Source of the DNA: Chrysemys picta bellii
Taxonomy: Eukaryota > Chordata > Testudines > Emydidae
Direction of reading: 5' to 3'
Length of the DNA stretch: 64,000 nt
Assembly (NCBI RefSeq): GCF_011386835.1
Contig: NC_088798.1
Coordinates: forward strand, 3,348,001-3,412,000
The position numbers were made by a program, and so were the translations under genes. The notes below the pieces were generated by a model. The model searched no databases and had not been told where the DNA came from. It saw only the letters and a program-made list of their open reading frames with translations. Positions 24,475-37,481 of the stretch are shown here, in pieces. Position 1 is the stretch's first letter. Every line of letters starts with the position of its first letter.

Positions 24475-26261
24475 CCCTCACTCATCCTTACCATAAACTT
24501 GAGCAGCAAAGTTCAGGTCATCTCTAGCACTGAGTAACGTCAGACACAATTAACCTGTTCCTATGCACTGTCTCTACAATCTCTGTTGATTCAAGTCTTC
24601 AGCGATCACAGCTGACCTCAATGACCTTCCAACTCAATGTAATGAAATTTCAGAGAAGAATTTAAGACACAATTTTCTAATTTCCAGGCCAGACTACCTA
24701 TTTCGGCAAGAACTTCAAATATATAATATTGTTGGCCAGTGATTTATGGATCAACCTAAACAGGATGACTTCTCAGACTCAATGAAGGGAAGGTACTTCT
24801 CAGACAAAAAAATAAAAGCTAAAACACTACTCTGAGCTCAGAATTTAATAACCTCAGGGAACAAAATAAGAGGAAAACATAAAATGCTTACCTAACCTTT
24901 TTATTTTTAATTCTTACATCTGTTATTTTACAGTAACTTTCAGCCACGATGTATAATTAGATGCAAATATATATATTTTATTTATATTTTTTGCTGGTTT
25001 TAAATCCCAAATTAAATTCTTAATTGTACTCATCTCTAGAACAGCTGAGATTTCACATCAAACATCTGCAATTAAGAGATTCATTGGAACATAGGCAGGA
25101 ATATTTTTTTCCAGATTCACAGGAAATGCTGAAATTTAACACAAGATACACTGACCTAAAGCCCCCTGCTGAGAACTGGTAGCACCAATATAAAAATCAC
25201 ATTTAGCTATTAGTAAGACTGGCCTGAAGGCCATCCCGGGACAGACACAATTCCCCCTCTGAAAATCCCAAACCATTGATCCAAATCTGAAAACAGGAGG
25301 AGTCTGGAAAATGAATCCGTGATCAACTCCCTCATTCAAGCTGCCTCTCCCTGCTGTGCATCGGAGATGGAGAACCTGCTGTGGAGAGGAGCTGAGCGCC
25401 ACCCCCAAGAATTTCAGGGAGATGGACTGCTTACTGTTTCCCCGGATAAGCCCATCTTTTACACATTGAAAACCAAGCCCTCTTTCTAAAGGATAATTAA
25501 TAGGTTGTTCTAGCACTGCACTACAACACCATGTTCCTAACGAAGCCAAATGGCCATTAGTACTAGGGGTTCTTGCTACAGCACAACACCCCAAAACAAG
25601 TCATGGAAGCTCCCTAGCCGAAACACAATAGCCCGCACCCTCCAGCCTGGAGGGGATTATTTGTTTTCATCGGTCAACAAAGTTCCTTGCCAAGTTCTCG
25701 CTGTCCAAGGCAAGTATGTTGTTCTAGCACTACATTTCCTACTGAAAAATAAGACCACTGATTCTGATCCTAAAAGTCAGCCTGTCCAGACATCTATAGA
25801 CAGTTCGTACAAGAGCATTCAGTCCATAGGCGCCAATTTTCTCCACGACCCCGTCCTGACTCCACCCTTTCCCCGCCCCTGGCCCCGCCCCCATTCCAAC
25901 CCCATCCCCAAAGTCCCCGCCCTAACTCCGCACCCTCCCTGCCCCTATTGGATCCCTTCCTAAAATCCCCACTCCGGCCCCGCCTCTTCATCCAGCGTGC
26001 CGCGTTTCCCCTCCTCCCCCCTCCCTCCCTACAGATCTAACAGTGGGAGAAACGGAATTCATGCCAGGGGAGACCACTCTTTTGCAACCATTCTTCTCTG
26101 TTATATTAGACGATGAGTAATCAAAGCCATTTAGGTCACAGTATGTCTCCTGCCAACCCCAGAATGTACCCACCAAAGGCCACCCATGTCCCTCAAAATT
26201 AAACACTTAAGATGGAAAAAAAAGAAAGAAAGCTGTCCCCATTTATACTTGAAGGACCAAG
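24475..26261. other. Intronic sequence, no gene recognised
   Basis: AT-rich to about 25130. A 152-codon minus frame at 25136-25594 has mixed, protein-like composition but matches no family I recognise. C-rich sequence occurs at 25850-26030 (CCCCGCCC-type). Confidence 0.45.
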
Positions 26262-26453
26262 TACACCTCTACCCCAATATAACGCTGTCCTCGGGAGCCA
26301 AAAAATCTTACTGTGTTATAGGTGAAACCGTGTCATATCGAATTTGCTTTGACCTGCCGAAGCGCGCAGCCCCGCCCCCCCGGAGCGCTGCTTTACTGCA
26401 TTATATCCTAATTCTTGTTATATCGGATCGTGTTATATCGGGGTAGAGGTGTA
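26262..26453. mobile_element. Tc1/mariner-type MITE (TA-flanked)
   Basis: Terminal inverted repeats: left CACCTCTACCCCAATATAAC, right (reverse complement) CACCTCTACCCCGATATAAC. Flanking TA dinucleotides at 26262-26263 and 26452-26453. Total 192 bp, with inner ATAACGCTGTCC and GTTATATCGG motifs and no coding capacity. The TA duplication points to the Tc1/mariner superfamily. Confidence 0.9.
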
Positions 26454-26454
26454 A

Positions 26455-26873
26455 TACAATGAAACCTGCCAAGAGCAACCACTCATGGGAGTTAGCAAAA
26501 GTGGTGGCTTGTAAGAGGTGGTCTCTCTTCAAAGGTTTGCTGCCTTCAGAGCTGGGCGGCCGGAGAGCAGCGGCTGCTGGCCGAGTGCCCAGCTATGAAG
26601 GCAGTGTTGCCCCGGCCAACAGCAGAAGAGAAGTAAGGGTGGCAATGCCATACTGTGCCACACTTACTTCTCTACTGCTGCTGGCAGCCGCACTGCCTTC
26701 TGAGTTGGGCGCCCGGCCAGCCGTTGTCACTCTCCAGCCCCTCAGCTCTGAAGGCAGAGCAGAGAGCAGCATCTGCTGGCTGGGTGCCCAGCTCTGAAGG
26801 GAGTAAGAAAATATGGTCGCTGGTCACAGGTAGTCTCTCTTCAGAGGTGGACCCTAAGGCAGGTTTTACTGTA
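26455..26873. mobile_element. Second TA-flanked MITE with GC-rich core
   Basis: Termini: left TACAATGAAACCTGCC, right (reverse complement) TACAGTAAAACCTGCC, i.e. 16 bases with two mismatches. TA flanks at 26455-26456 and 26872-26873. The interior repeats GCTGGGCG, GCCCAGCTCTGAAGG and GGTGCCCAGCTC blocks. It starts one base after the previous MITE. The 112-codon frame across it is not a gene. Confidence 0.82.
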
Positions 26874-29800
26874 CCTGCTTTGTCATGATACAGGAGGGAT
26901 TAAAGCAATTTAATGAAACTGTTATGCCAAATCAAGTTCAAGATATTTCCCTTCCACCTATCTGAGTTATACATCTGGAAAAAGTCAAGCCAGTCACATA
27001 TGTGAGTTAGGAAAGTTGAGGAGATATTCAGGAGCTCCTTGGTTATCTTGCACTCAACAGAATACTTCTCTAGAAGCAATAATCGCCTCAATCCTTTATA
27101 ATTAACTGGGGCTTCAGTTATTAGGGGGAGAAAAATCTATCTAGGGTATTTATACTACGCTCATCACCCAACTGTCTGTACCCCTGAATCAGCATTGCTC
27201 AAAATGGCTGCTTAGATGGTTGCCAACAACAACCACCAAATCTGTCCATCTGTTTGCATTCTTTTTAATCCATCTTCAGCACTTTTAAAAAAAAAATGCC
27301 CAGAGAAAAAATCTGCCTTGCTAATAGAAACTGAATCCTCCTATAGCCGAGCCTTTTCAACAAGATTTAATGCCACCCCAGTTACCAGGACACACACACA
27401 AAGGTTAATTTTATGATAAAAGAACCAGTGTAAGGTGCTTTTTTGTTATGAGCTCAGCAAAGGGAATGGAATTTGAATGGTCTGCGGTGGCATGTATCTG
27501 ACAAAGATTAATTTAAACGGATATTGTCTCTGAAACCAAAGTCCTTTGAACAGTTTCACAGCCTATCAACCACGTGAAACAGCTCCTTCGACTGCAACAC
27601 TGCCTTTAAAAATGGTTTAACCTATTATTTGTATGAAAAAGGTCCGATATCGTTTTATGTTATTGAACCCACAATAGCCAAAGCAATAGCACGCAAATTT
27701 AATGGTACGACAACGGTAAGATATGGGGATTTTTTCCCCCCGTTGCTTCGCATCTGGATGTTACCCAGTTACACTGAAAAAAATACCCAGGAAATGTTGA
27801 ACAAGCCATTTCAATGTGCACTGATGGGAGAGCTATACATATTTCAACAAGGCTAAATAAAATAAAAGGGTTGGACCTCTGCAGTGTCCCACGTGCATGA
27901 AGCCTGGAGCAGCCACTCTGGAAAACGTACAACTGAGAATCCCATTGGCAGAACAGCTTTCCACCCAATGACAAAGGACATCTCTTGTAAAACATTTAGA
28001 GAGAAATTAAGATTTGAACAGAAGTATACAAGCTGCCAGTTAGTTCATACATGGTGACTCCTGGTTCTATTGCTTACTTATTTAATCAAGCAAGAATCTA
28101 GGCGTAATAAAGCAAATGAGTACATTATTCCTCTCCCCAGCCACCCCACACTCACTCGCAGCGCCTATCCCCGGTTCCCCCCATTCAACACACTGGGGCA
28201 TTATTTCTCCCTTTAATCGCAGAAACTGATCCGTGGATGTCATCGGCTGCTTGTGGATTAAGACAGCTGCTCAGACTTCAATGAGGAAAAACAGCTATAG
28301 CAGAGGTACAAATCCATGCAATTTATTTAGCTTTGATTTCTAGTTTACTTTGAGAATGCAAGGAAAATGCTAGCAAACAGATTTTAGCATATTAGAAACA
28401 ATAACACCCGCTCTTTTGAAAACAGGATGAAAAAGACAACAACAAAAAAGCATTTGTAGGATAGTTCCAGTCTTTCCTCAGAGAGATTTCAGATCCTAGG
28501 ATCAATTAATTGTTAGTGAAATAAATAAAATTGGCTTTGCCAAAGGGGGGAAAAAAACAGTAGATGAAGAAGTCTTATGTGGTTTTTCTTAACCTACAAA
28601 TACTTTTTGTACCTCCTGTATTTAAACAGCTGTAATTTGTTAAAGCGAGTTTTATTTAAAGACTCTATTGTTTTGTATGATGCAATTCCATTTGATGCAA
28701 CGTTCATCTTTATCAGGGGACTTGTATTGTTAAAATCACACAATGGCACGGGGCTACTAGAGTGATTGTCACCTTAGAAATGCAAATAAGGATGGATACT
28801 CTCACTAATCATCAACATTTCAGCTTTAAATAAAGTGTACCGGCAGTTCATTGTGCACATATTGCACAATAGGGACTGTACAAGTTCTAATAAAAAGCTG
28901 TATAAATCCCACACCATTATGAGCATTTAAGAGCGGCCCACTTTCGTTTTTGGGCTTTCTGGTGACACACACTGGAGGCACAGATCAAATGAATAACTGA
29001 GCATGAGTAAATGAGTAAGGACTTAAACAGTGAATAACTAATTGCACTGAGTAACTGAGCTGCTGATTACACAGCATGTGTGTTAAAGGAGCAATGCAAC
29101 TGGAGATATGGCATGTCAACAAGAGACTGAAGTTGTGTTGTTCTGAACAGTGATTAGCTGGGTAATCACATACTAGTGAAGGTTGACTCTTGACTGCATA
29201 AGGGAATATTTCCCATTCAAATCAAGGAGAGGAGGTATCGTCTAAAGGTGGACTGGTATCCCAGCATTAAGAACTTACTCTGTTAACAAATCCAGCATTT
29301 AGCATTTTCAAGTGCTCTTTTTTAAATCCTGGCTTTTCATAACGATTCAAGAAAAGCAAAAAAATGTAATATGCACATGCGCTGTAGAAGTTACAAGAAA
29401 GTCTTTGAAATCTACAAGTAATAGCTCAAGATTCTGTGAAAGCAGCAAACTAATTCAACCACTTTAATAAGAGCCAACCAAATCCTGTTTTAACTCCTAA
29501 GCTTACAAGTGAAGACAAAAATGAATAACCGTAAAATGAAGCATTAATAAACGGTAGGGGGGGCCAAATCTGACCTCCCTCAGGTAAACCCTCAATAGTT
29601 AACAAATCACGTGCACGGTAGAAGTCAGCCAAATGTCATCTATATGGGATTTATATTTAAACTTTCGAATTTAAAAAAAAAATGATGAAAAATAAAAAGC
29701 TTGCTCTTGAAGCATTATCGGGGCTTGAGAAAAAAAAAATCCTCTTTACTTTTCGCCTCTGGTGAATGTAATGCGGGGGGAGCGCTAAGCCATCAATTCC

Positions 29801-32687
29801 TGCAGAATCTACACGGTTGTTTTGTTTTTTTTAAAAAGGAGATTATGGCCCCCCATTCCTTAAATGTATTATGTGTATGCAACAAGTCACGGGATCTGGG
29901 CCTATATTTCTAACCCTTAGGGCTGTGAAGACAAGATTGTGCACGTGAATGGATTCAGTGCTGTTTTTCTGAATCTGCAGACAGGTCGTTTGAATGCCCC
30001 TGTGCCTGCCCATAGTTTTCCCAAATATCAGCACAGTGCAACTGACAAGACTGGTCACTTTCATACCTTCTATTCAAAACCCTATAGGAGGCAGCTGTAA
30101 ACCTGAGAGGAAACAGATCACTTTCTACTGAGGTTGATGTTGAGAAAGCTAGGAAACAGCAGAGGCAGATGTTAGTTACCCTGAAGAAAAAAAAAAAGAA
30201 ACGGAGGAGGGCAGGACATATACAGGTTTCCTGTCTCCATTGCAACAACTAGGTAGCTGGGAGGAGAACAGAGCAGTGGCATATCCTTAGGGCATCAAGG
30301 AAAACTACTATACGCTTCCACCACACAGTCCGGGGGGGACTCAAAATAGGGGCAAGAGAGGATGTGTTCATTCCAGTAGTTTGGGGGTAGGGTACGGAAG
30401 CGGAAGCACACCCAGCTTCAAATTTATGATCTAGTACTTAGAGAATTACACAAGGTAAGCCCCCAAAGCATGGTCCACAGACCGCATCCTGGTAGGAATC
30501 CCAGCACCTTCCCAACAGAGCTCTCTGGTTCTCCCTACACCTAACAAGAGAATCTTCCTTATCAGACTCAGTATTGTGGCTAGTAGGCATCAGGTACATG
30601 TTTCAAGCCCTGTCACTACTGAGGAAACAGTGAGGCTTCACTTTGAATACCAGGGGAACACATGCTTGACCCTGCTCCAATTCAAGTCAATGGAAAAAAT
30701 TCCATTACATTCAGTGGTGAAGGATCAAGCATCATATGAAGCCAACGAGAGAAAAATATATTCTACAGAAACTCTTAGGTAAGTTCAGAATACCATGACT
30801 TCTTTCCATTACTCAGAGAGGAGTCAGATGCACAGAAATCTGAGCTCCACCCCCATAGGAAAAAGATCAGCAACTTCATATAGGTTTCCAGATGAAAACC
30901 ACCCTTTCAGTCCAGTGCTTCAGTATTTAGTAACATGTTCATTGCTGCCCTACAGCAAAATCTCTGACTCTTGATTATAATTTCTAATCATGGCTACCTT
31001 GTGACAAGGCTAGTCACACACACAAAACCATCAAGTTCTGTTCCTTCTTAAATCACTCTCCATCTCCTTCACAATAGCAGATATTCTAATCTAACATGAA
31101 GTGGGCAGATGAGGGGGAAATTGCATTCCAGCTGAACATAGAGCTGTAAATGACACCTAGAAGCAAAATCCCTAAAATTAAGCATAACACAACATATTAA
31201 CTATGCAATTCATTTTCTTTCTTGCTGCTAACTAAAGTGAGAATATAATTAAGGCCCCAGTGTGACAGGCTTTCTACTAGTGGGATGGGGAAAGAATTTA
31301 ATCTGTAAAACACAACAAGAAATACATTAATTAAACAAGCCCAACAAACCTGCTGTCTTTCTCCTATCCTCACACTTCTCTTCAAAATTACAGATTTAGG
31401 CTTATAGGGTTTATTTTAAATACATATGAAACCAATATACCTTTTACTCCAATACATAAAAAATCTCCACTAGAGTCTCCAGAGAAAATGAGAATTGCAT
31501 ACATATGAAGGGCTAATTCAGAGCACAAAGTTGCCTAATTAAAAGTACAATGTTCAAATATTACAGTAGATTTAACTTTATTTTTTAAAGTTTCCGTAAA
31601 ATTCTAACTTGGGTTAAAGGTGATGACTGTAAGATTTCTCTCATCAAAATCTTAAATAATAGCGAAATACATTGCCCCATACAAAGCTCTAGAATTCACA
31701 GCAAACAGGGCTCTATGCCTTCTTTTACTGGAATTTTAGATTAGTTAAATATTTCCTAAATGATCTCTTATGTGACCAAAATAAAAGCCTGTTGTAAACA
31801 AACTGAACTTTGCAAATGGAAAATGCTCATGTCTCACCTGTTCTAAGCATTAAAAATATACATTATCCAAGTTAAAATTCAAAACCTTATTGGCTACTCA
31901 AACCAGAAATCACATTCTTTAGATTACAGAACTAGAACCTGTTCTATGTAATTCAGTTCTCTCTAAAGAGGCACCACTCAGATTCTAAAGCTAAGGCCAA
32001 ATATTTAAGTTATTGTGCATTATTTTCCAAGTCTTCCTAATGCCTTCCTACTAGTACCACCCTTCCAGCAGTAATTGACTCTAAGCCAAAAAGCTCACCC
32101 TACTTCTGAAAATCTGTTCATATATCTGAAAAGGACTCAAAAGCCAATAAAGCTGCTCAAGAAAATAAGTAAAATTCCAGTTTTCAAAGTTGAACTTGCC
32201 TTCTCTCTCCTATCAACAATCATGCTCCCTCTGTTTTTATCATCACAGATACAAAGTTATATAAATACTCAAAAACATGCTGGAGAAATATCTAATCTGT
32301 TCTCTTTATTACAGGGCGGTGCAAAGTTTAACGTACCCTGATTATTTCATTTTAAATGTTCAGAACTAATTATTAGACATGGAAAGAGGAGGGTATGTAT
32401 TAAAAATGTGTAACTGATTCCATCATGGCAGTCCTCACTTGCCTCATACCACATAAATGTGAACCAGAAAGGTTACTTTAATATAACCTGGTTAGGATAA
32501 ACTAATCCAACTGTAAAAATAAAAAATTCTGTTTAATATTAATAAGTAAGGAGCACTTTGTGAAACAACTATTACATCTAAAAATAAAGATTCCCCAGAA
32601 GAAAAAAAACTAATCTCTTTTAATCAGTGTCATTCTAATATACTACATAAGATTTTGAGCTGTGAACATTCCTTAAGAAACTCTGTT
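26874..32687. other. AT-rich, repeat-poor intron sequence
   Basis: No gene, RNA or repeat family recognised. Short A- or T-runs are present. The low repeat density contrasts with the rest of the window, and conserved non-coding elements are plausible but unproven. Confidence 0.5.
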
Positions 32688-32765
32688 TGCAGTGGTGTTG
32701 TGACCATGTTAGCCCCAGGATATTAGGGAGAGGAGGTGAGCGAGGTAATATCTTTTAAGAAATGC
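32688..32765 (+). mobile_element. Possible PLE-related tail fragment
   Basis: GTTGTGACCATGTTAGCCCC, AGGATATTAGGGAGAGGAGG and GAGGTAATATCTTTTA resemble a common turtle tail repeat (CCATGTTGGTCCCAGGATAT... type) that I associate with Penelope-like elements. Diverged and short. Confidence 0.5.
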
Positions 32766-33291
32766 TTTTCATTCTGCTTTCTATCAGAACCAGACAATTG
32801 CCAATCCCAAACCTGCTTTCAGGAGGAGAATGACTGATGCTTAAAACAAATACTTGATCATATTTAAGCATAAAGTGAATACAGTAAAAATTACTCCAAA
32901 TAGAATATTTAGACCTTTGAACAGCAGTACATCTGTGAAGTTTACATTTTAAAAAGAAAAGTTATTGTACATAAACGTTAGGCTTAACTCAGACGTTAAG
33001 TACGGCAGAATCCAAATGCTCATCTTCATTCTGAATCTAGACGAAATTTTAAAAGCTGGTTTCAGTAAAGTTAAAAATGAGGTATTTTACTATTGTTTAC
33101 ATCTCCAAAAAGGCTTTTCAATTGTTATCAAAATCCTCACGCTTAAATTAAAACAGACATCTGATGCCAAAAAAAAAGTTTTAATTAAAAATGATTGAAG
33201 TGGTTTCTTCCAGAGCGATGTAGTTAGACCAACATAAGCTCCTACTGTAGAACAAACCAGGCCACAGGCTGACCATACGAGTTTGTTCAAG

Positions 33292-33700
33292 TACAATAGA
33301 ACCTCAGAGTTACAGACACCTCGGGAATGAAGGTTGTTCGTATCTCTGAAATGTTCATAACTCTGAACAAAATGTTCTGGTGGTTCTTTCAAAAGTTCAC
33401 AACTGAATATTGACTTCATACAGCTTTGAAACTTTACTATGCAGAAGAAAAATATTTTAACCATCTTAATTTAACGAAATAAGCCCAGAAACAGTTTCCT
33501 TACCTTGTCAAATCTTTTTTTTTTAAACTCCCCCCTCCCTTTTTTTTTAAGCAATTTACATTTAACACAGCACTGTTCTATATTTGCCTTTGGGGGGGGG
33601 GGGCGGTCTCTGCTTGCTTGCATACTCCCGGTTCCAAATGAGGTGTGTGGTTGACTGGTCAATTCATAACTCTGGAGTTCGTAACTGCAGAGTTAGAAAA
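33292..33700. mobile_element. Mariner/Tigger-like MITE
   Basis: The left end is TACAATAGAACCTCAGAGTT. The right side (33661-33698) carries CATAACTCTGGAGTTCGTAA followed by CTGCAGAGTT, an imperfect inverted counterpart of CTCAGAGTTACAGACACC. The interior has GTGGTTGACTGGTCAA. The left flank is TA. The right end is worn, so the exact boundary is uncertain. It contains poly-T and G12 tracts. Confidence 0.6.
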
Positions 33701-36700
33701 TTCCCAAAGTCTTTCTATGACCAGTCTATGCATAGAACGGTACATCACCTGCTGAAAGTTACAAGTTCCTGAACTGTGTAACACCAGATGGACATTCAAA
33801 ATTATAAATAGATCTAAAAACTTGCTCACTCTTTATGTTTACAAATTCAAGGCATTTTTAAGCCATGCTTCATTGTCACTAACAGCAAAAGTAAATTCTG
33901 CTTATGTACCAATGGTTGGACTGCATACCACTACCCGACTATACACAGGCTTATCTCTAAGAGTTCCTCGTCTGGAGAAGAAATATGCAGTACACAGAAT
34001 GCACTGCCATCCAGGTTTTCAGGTGTTATGTTATCGTGCAGAGAACAACACAAAGCTTGGTGTTTATGGTTACAATATAAAATGGACCTTTCCTTGCTGT
34101 AATCATAAAAGCAATAAAAAAAATAGACTCTCACCTAAAATTGCCACAGATACTTGCATACTCATAACTAAACATGACAACTCAAGGACAAACTATATTA
34201 TACTAAATTAGGAAATGCAGACTAGGAACATGAATTTGTTATGATGGATAAATAGTCTGCTATCAAAATCTACTGAAGGTCTTTTCTCTCCACGAACCTA
34301 AAAGAGCAGGGTGTAAAACTTTTATTCATAAATATTTATGTGAATGCACTTGTTAAAAATTAACTTCCACCGTTAAAGGTTTTGTATCTTTTAGCTGTCC
34401 CAGCATGCAGTGCTTTATATTAAGCCCTGCATTTCTGCATTCCTTTCCTGCATGCTTTTGTCATTTGTCTAAAAAAACAACAACACACACACACACACAC
34501 AAAGACGGGATCTGTGCACATAATAATTCAGCAGTTTTTAGAAAGACAAAGATGCTTGTGTTCAACTTCCAAGATCTTTCTTTACAAAAGAAAATCAATT
34601 TAATGACTCCAGTGAGATCATGGTTTAAGCCTCGTTTAAGTTTCACTAAGCATGAAGGAATTATTAATTCATAATGTGGCACACACATCACTCAAACCTG
34701 ACAGATTTCCAGGCACAAAAGGGTCGCAGACCAAAACCATTTGTCCAAATTATTACAGTCTTCTCCACATTACATCGTCTGCAATTTTCAAATGGGAAAG
34801 TTTATTTAGTTTGTATTTTTAGAATTTCAAAAACGTGTTTCAATCACAAAAAGATGGAACTGCATATTCATACTATTTTCGCAGGTCTGAGTAGGCAGGT
34901 CTAAAATTCAACCATGGAAACATGTGTTTTTTATTAACAATATGATTTATAGCTGTCCATGAAAGAGATCATCTGAGGCAAACAATAATTCTGTTTTAAT
35001 ACTGGTAAGAATCAAGAAAACAAAGTTCTTTTAAATATAATGGTTCCCATACAAGCCGGCACCATAATTCCTATCTTAACGTAAAACCTACTGGGACTCA
35101 CAAGCCATTACATCTTTGTTGGTCGGGTTACCACAACTTTAAGTAGCATTATCAGAGTCGACGTGGAAAGTTAGCAGAAAACATTTTGTTTTGTTTTGTT
35201 TTTTTGCTATGCCTACCATCTGTATGACAAACACACAGCCTTTCAAAGCATTTTGTTTTATTTAAATCTTCTTTTGGCTCAGCTCTGTGAAGGCTTGTTA
35301 TTGTGGAACTATTCCAGCCCCTCCAAACTAGCAGTCTTTCATCCCATCACAGTGCAAGCCTGTTATAATTTTATCTAGAATTGGCAAACTTTTAGACAAA
35401 ACAAAAAACCAGTGAAATTGTTAAATTCCGCACCATCTCCTCATTTCCATTTGAAGAGAAGTTACCCTCTATGTACATGGTACGTGCTCCTACAAAAACA
35501 AAAAACCTTTCTTGTTCCCATCCTACAGTAATATTCTTTTTTTTTTAAAACATGCCCAATTATGCAGCAAATATTTCCAAAACAAAGAATCTGACCTAAA
35601 AGTTTAGGATTCAGAAGCTAGTGGTTGGGATCTCTAATCTCAACTCATCAAGGGATATGAAATGGTAGAGACAGAAGCATCCTTATCTTCTTATAGGCTT
35701 CAATCACTGGTACAACAGATTAGGGGAAACTTAATGAGGACTGGGAACTTTGACTTGCAAAATTCAAATCGCTTTTTCAGTGCCATCACTTCGGAATCAT
35801 GCTGTTTTGTCTCCCACATACCCACCCCAAAGTTCACAGTAATAATTTACATAATTTACATTAACCTACTTCCAAACTGGTATTCATGAAAACTCATGCT
35901 AAAAAAAAAAATCATACAAAATCAGTCCTGTTTTTCAAACCCTTATATACCATATACCTAAGTAATCTATTCCCACATCTGCTGTTGATTTGATCCATAC
36001 TTTAATAGGCAGTTTAATAAAACATTTCCCATACTAAATAATTTTTCTAATTTTAAGATCCTTCTGAACCACTTCCTTCCCTATAAAAAATGTTTGCCTT
36101 GCAGTTTCAAATTATTTTAAGCAAGCTAGCCATCTCAAAGCAGCCTGCAGAAAACATGTATTGACAAAAAAAGTATCATCTTAAAAAACATTTTTTTTTA
36201 ACTAAATAGCTTAGAAGGTAAAGTAACAATTTTCTATGTAAGAACAGGAAAATGTTTTGATAAAGCTCTTTTGAATGTATACTGTTCCACAATGTAATTA
36301 TTTATACAGCCCGCTTTCCATTCAGAAAACACAATACTCAAAAATAAACTCTGCAGGACTAATCATTCCTAAAAACCCAAACTTTCTCTCCATTCCAGAC
36401 GAATTTACATTAGCACAATATTGTTTTAATGGGAACGCTCATTCCAATCACTTTCAATAATAACCAGAAGCAAATTATTTAATGTAAAACACTACAATTT
36501 GCTTCTCTTTAAGTACATACACGTGTACAAGCAGATTTCTGATGGGGCAAATACATTTTCAATTCACTACAAGTCTCCTCCCAAACCCCTTAATTAAAAA
36601 AACCTTCTACTAACAGAATAAAAAACAATGCACTATTTCCATGTTCCATTTGTCATTGATCGTAAAAAATTCTCCTCTATACACCCTCCAAATCTCATAC

Positions 36701-37481
36701 ACACCCCACACACAATACTCTGTACACTCCTAAATTGTCCACCCAACTTGTCAGCACCAAACAATTTGTTTTATTTTCTGCCTCCCAACCCACGGAATGA
36801 ATCCGATTCGCTGCATTTATGGATTTAATGAGATTAACGAGACTTGGAAAAGGGGGAAGAGGGGGAGAAAATCTTCTCTCGTTTTTCAAGAAAAAGTGAA
36901 AAATGCACACACACAAAACAACGGGCAAAATGATGGAGAGTATTTAGTGAAACGCGGGGTATATATAAACCCATGACCAGGTTTTGGTACAAACAGAAGT
37001 GACCCCACCTTCACAAGGGCTGTGTGTAGGTTTCACATTTTTCATCTGCAGTTATTATTGTCAGTCCAACCCTTGGATGCACAGCTAGCACTGAGGTGGG
37101 GGGAGAGGGGGTACATTTCAAAGGAGGCGCTGTCTGGAAAAGGCATTTGGTTTTGGAGTCCCTCTGTTTTCTGATTTTCAAAGGAATCGATTGAATCCAG
37201 ATTCAGGCAGCTACAATCTGGGCTGCCCAGTCTTTGACAAGCACACACACCCCATTCCCAAGTCATATGCAAGGGGAAACGGGAAAGCAATTAGCCCTCC
37301 CCATTTCAAAATCAGGCTGGGAAGAATCCAATGTGATTATTGCCTACAGGGAAGATGGGGGCGGGGGGATATTTTACTGTCAAACAAGAAATCTGCCAGA
37401 CAAAAGGCTGAAATATTTGCAAAAAACAAACAAACAAAAAACACCTTTGGGAGAGCCAGATCCCCTCTAACAATAATGGGG
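33701..37481. other. AT-rich intron sequence
   Basis: No gene recognised. An (AC)9 microsatellite is at 34483-34500. The sequence is close to repeat-free and becomes purine-rich at its right end. Confidence 0.5.

Noticed and set aside
25136..25594. 152-codon minus frame with protein-like composition
   Set aside because: No family recognised, no splice or promoter context. Possibly an unrecognised retroelement piece, but not supportable as a gene.
27629..27856. Possible small exon with ACG|GTAAG donor near 27715
   Set aside because: No acceptor, no homology to ZSWIM exon 2, and the frame looks random.
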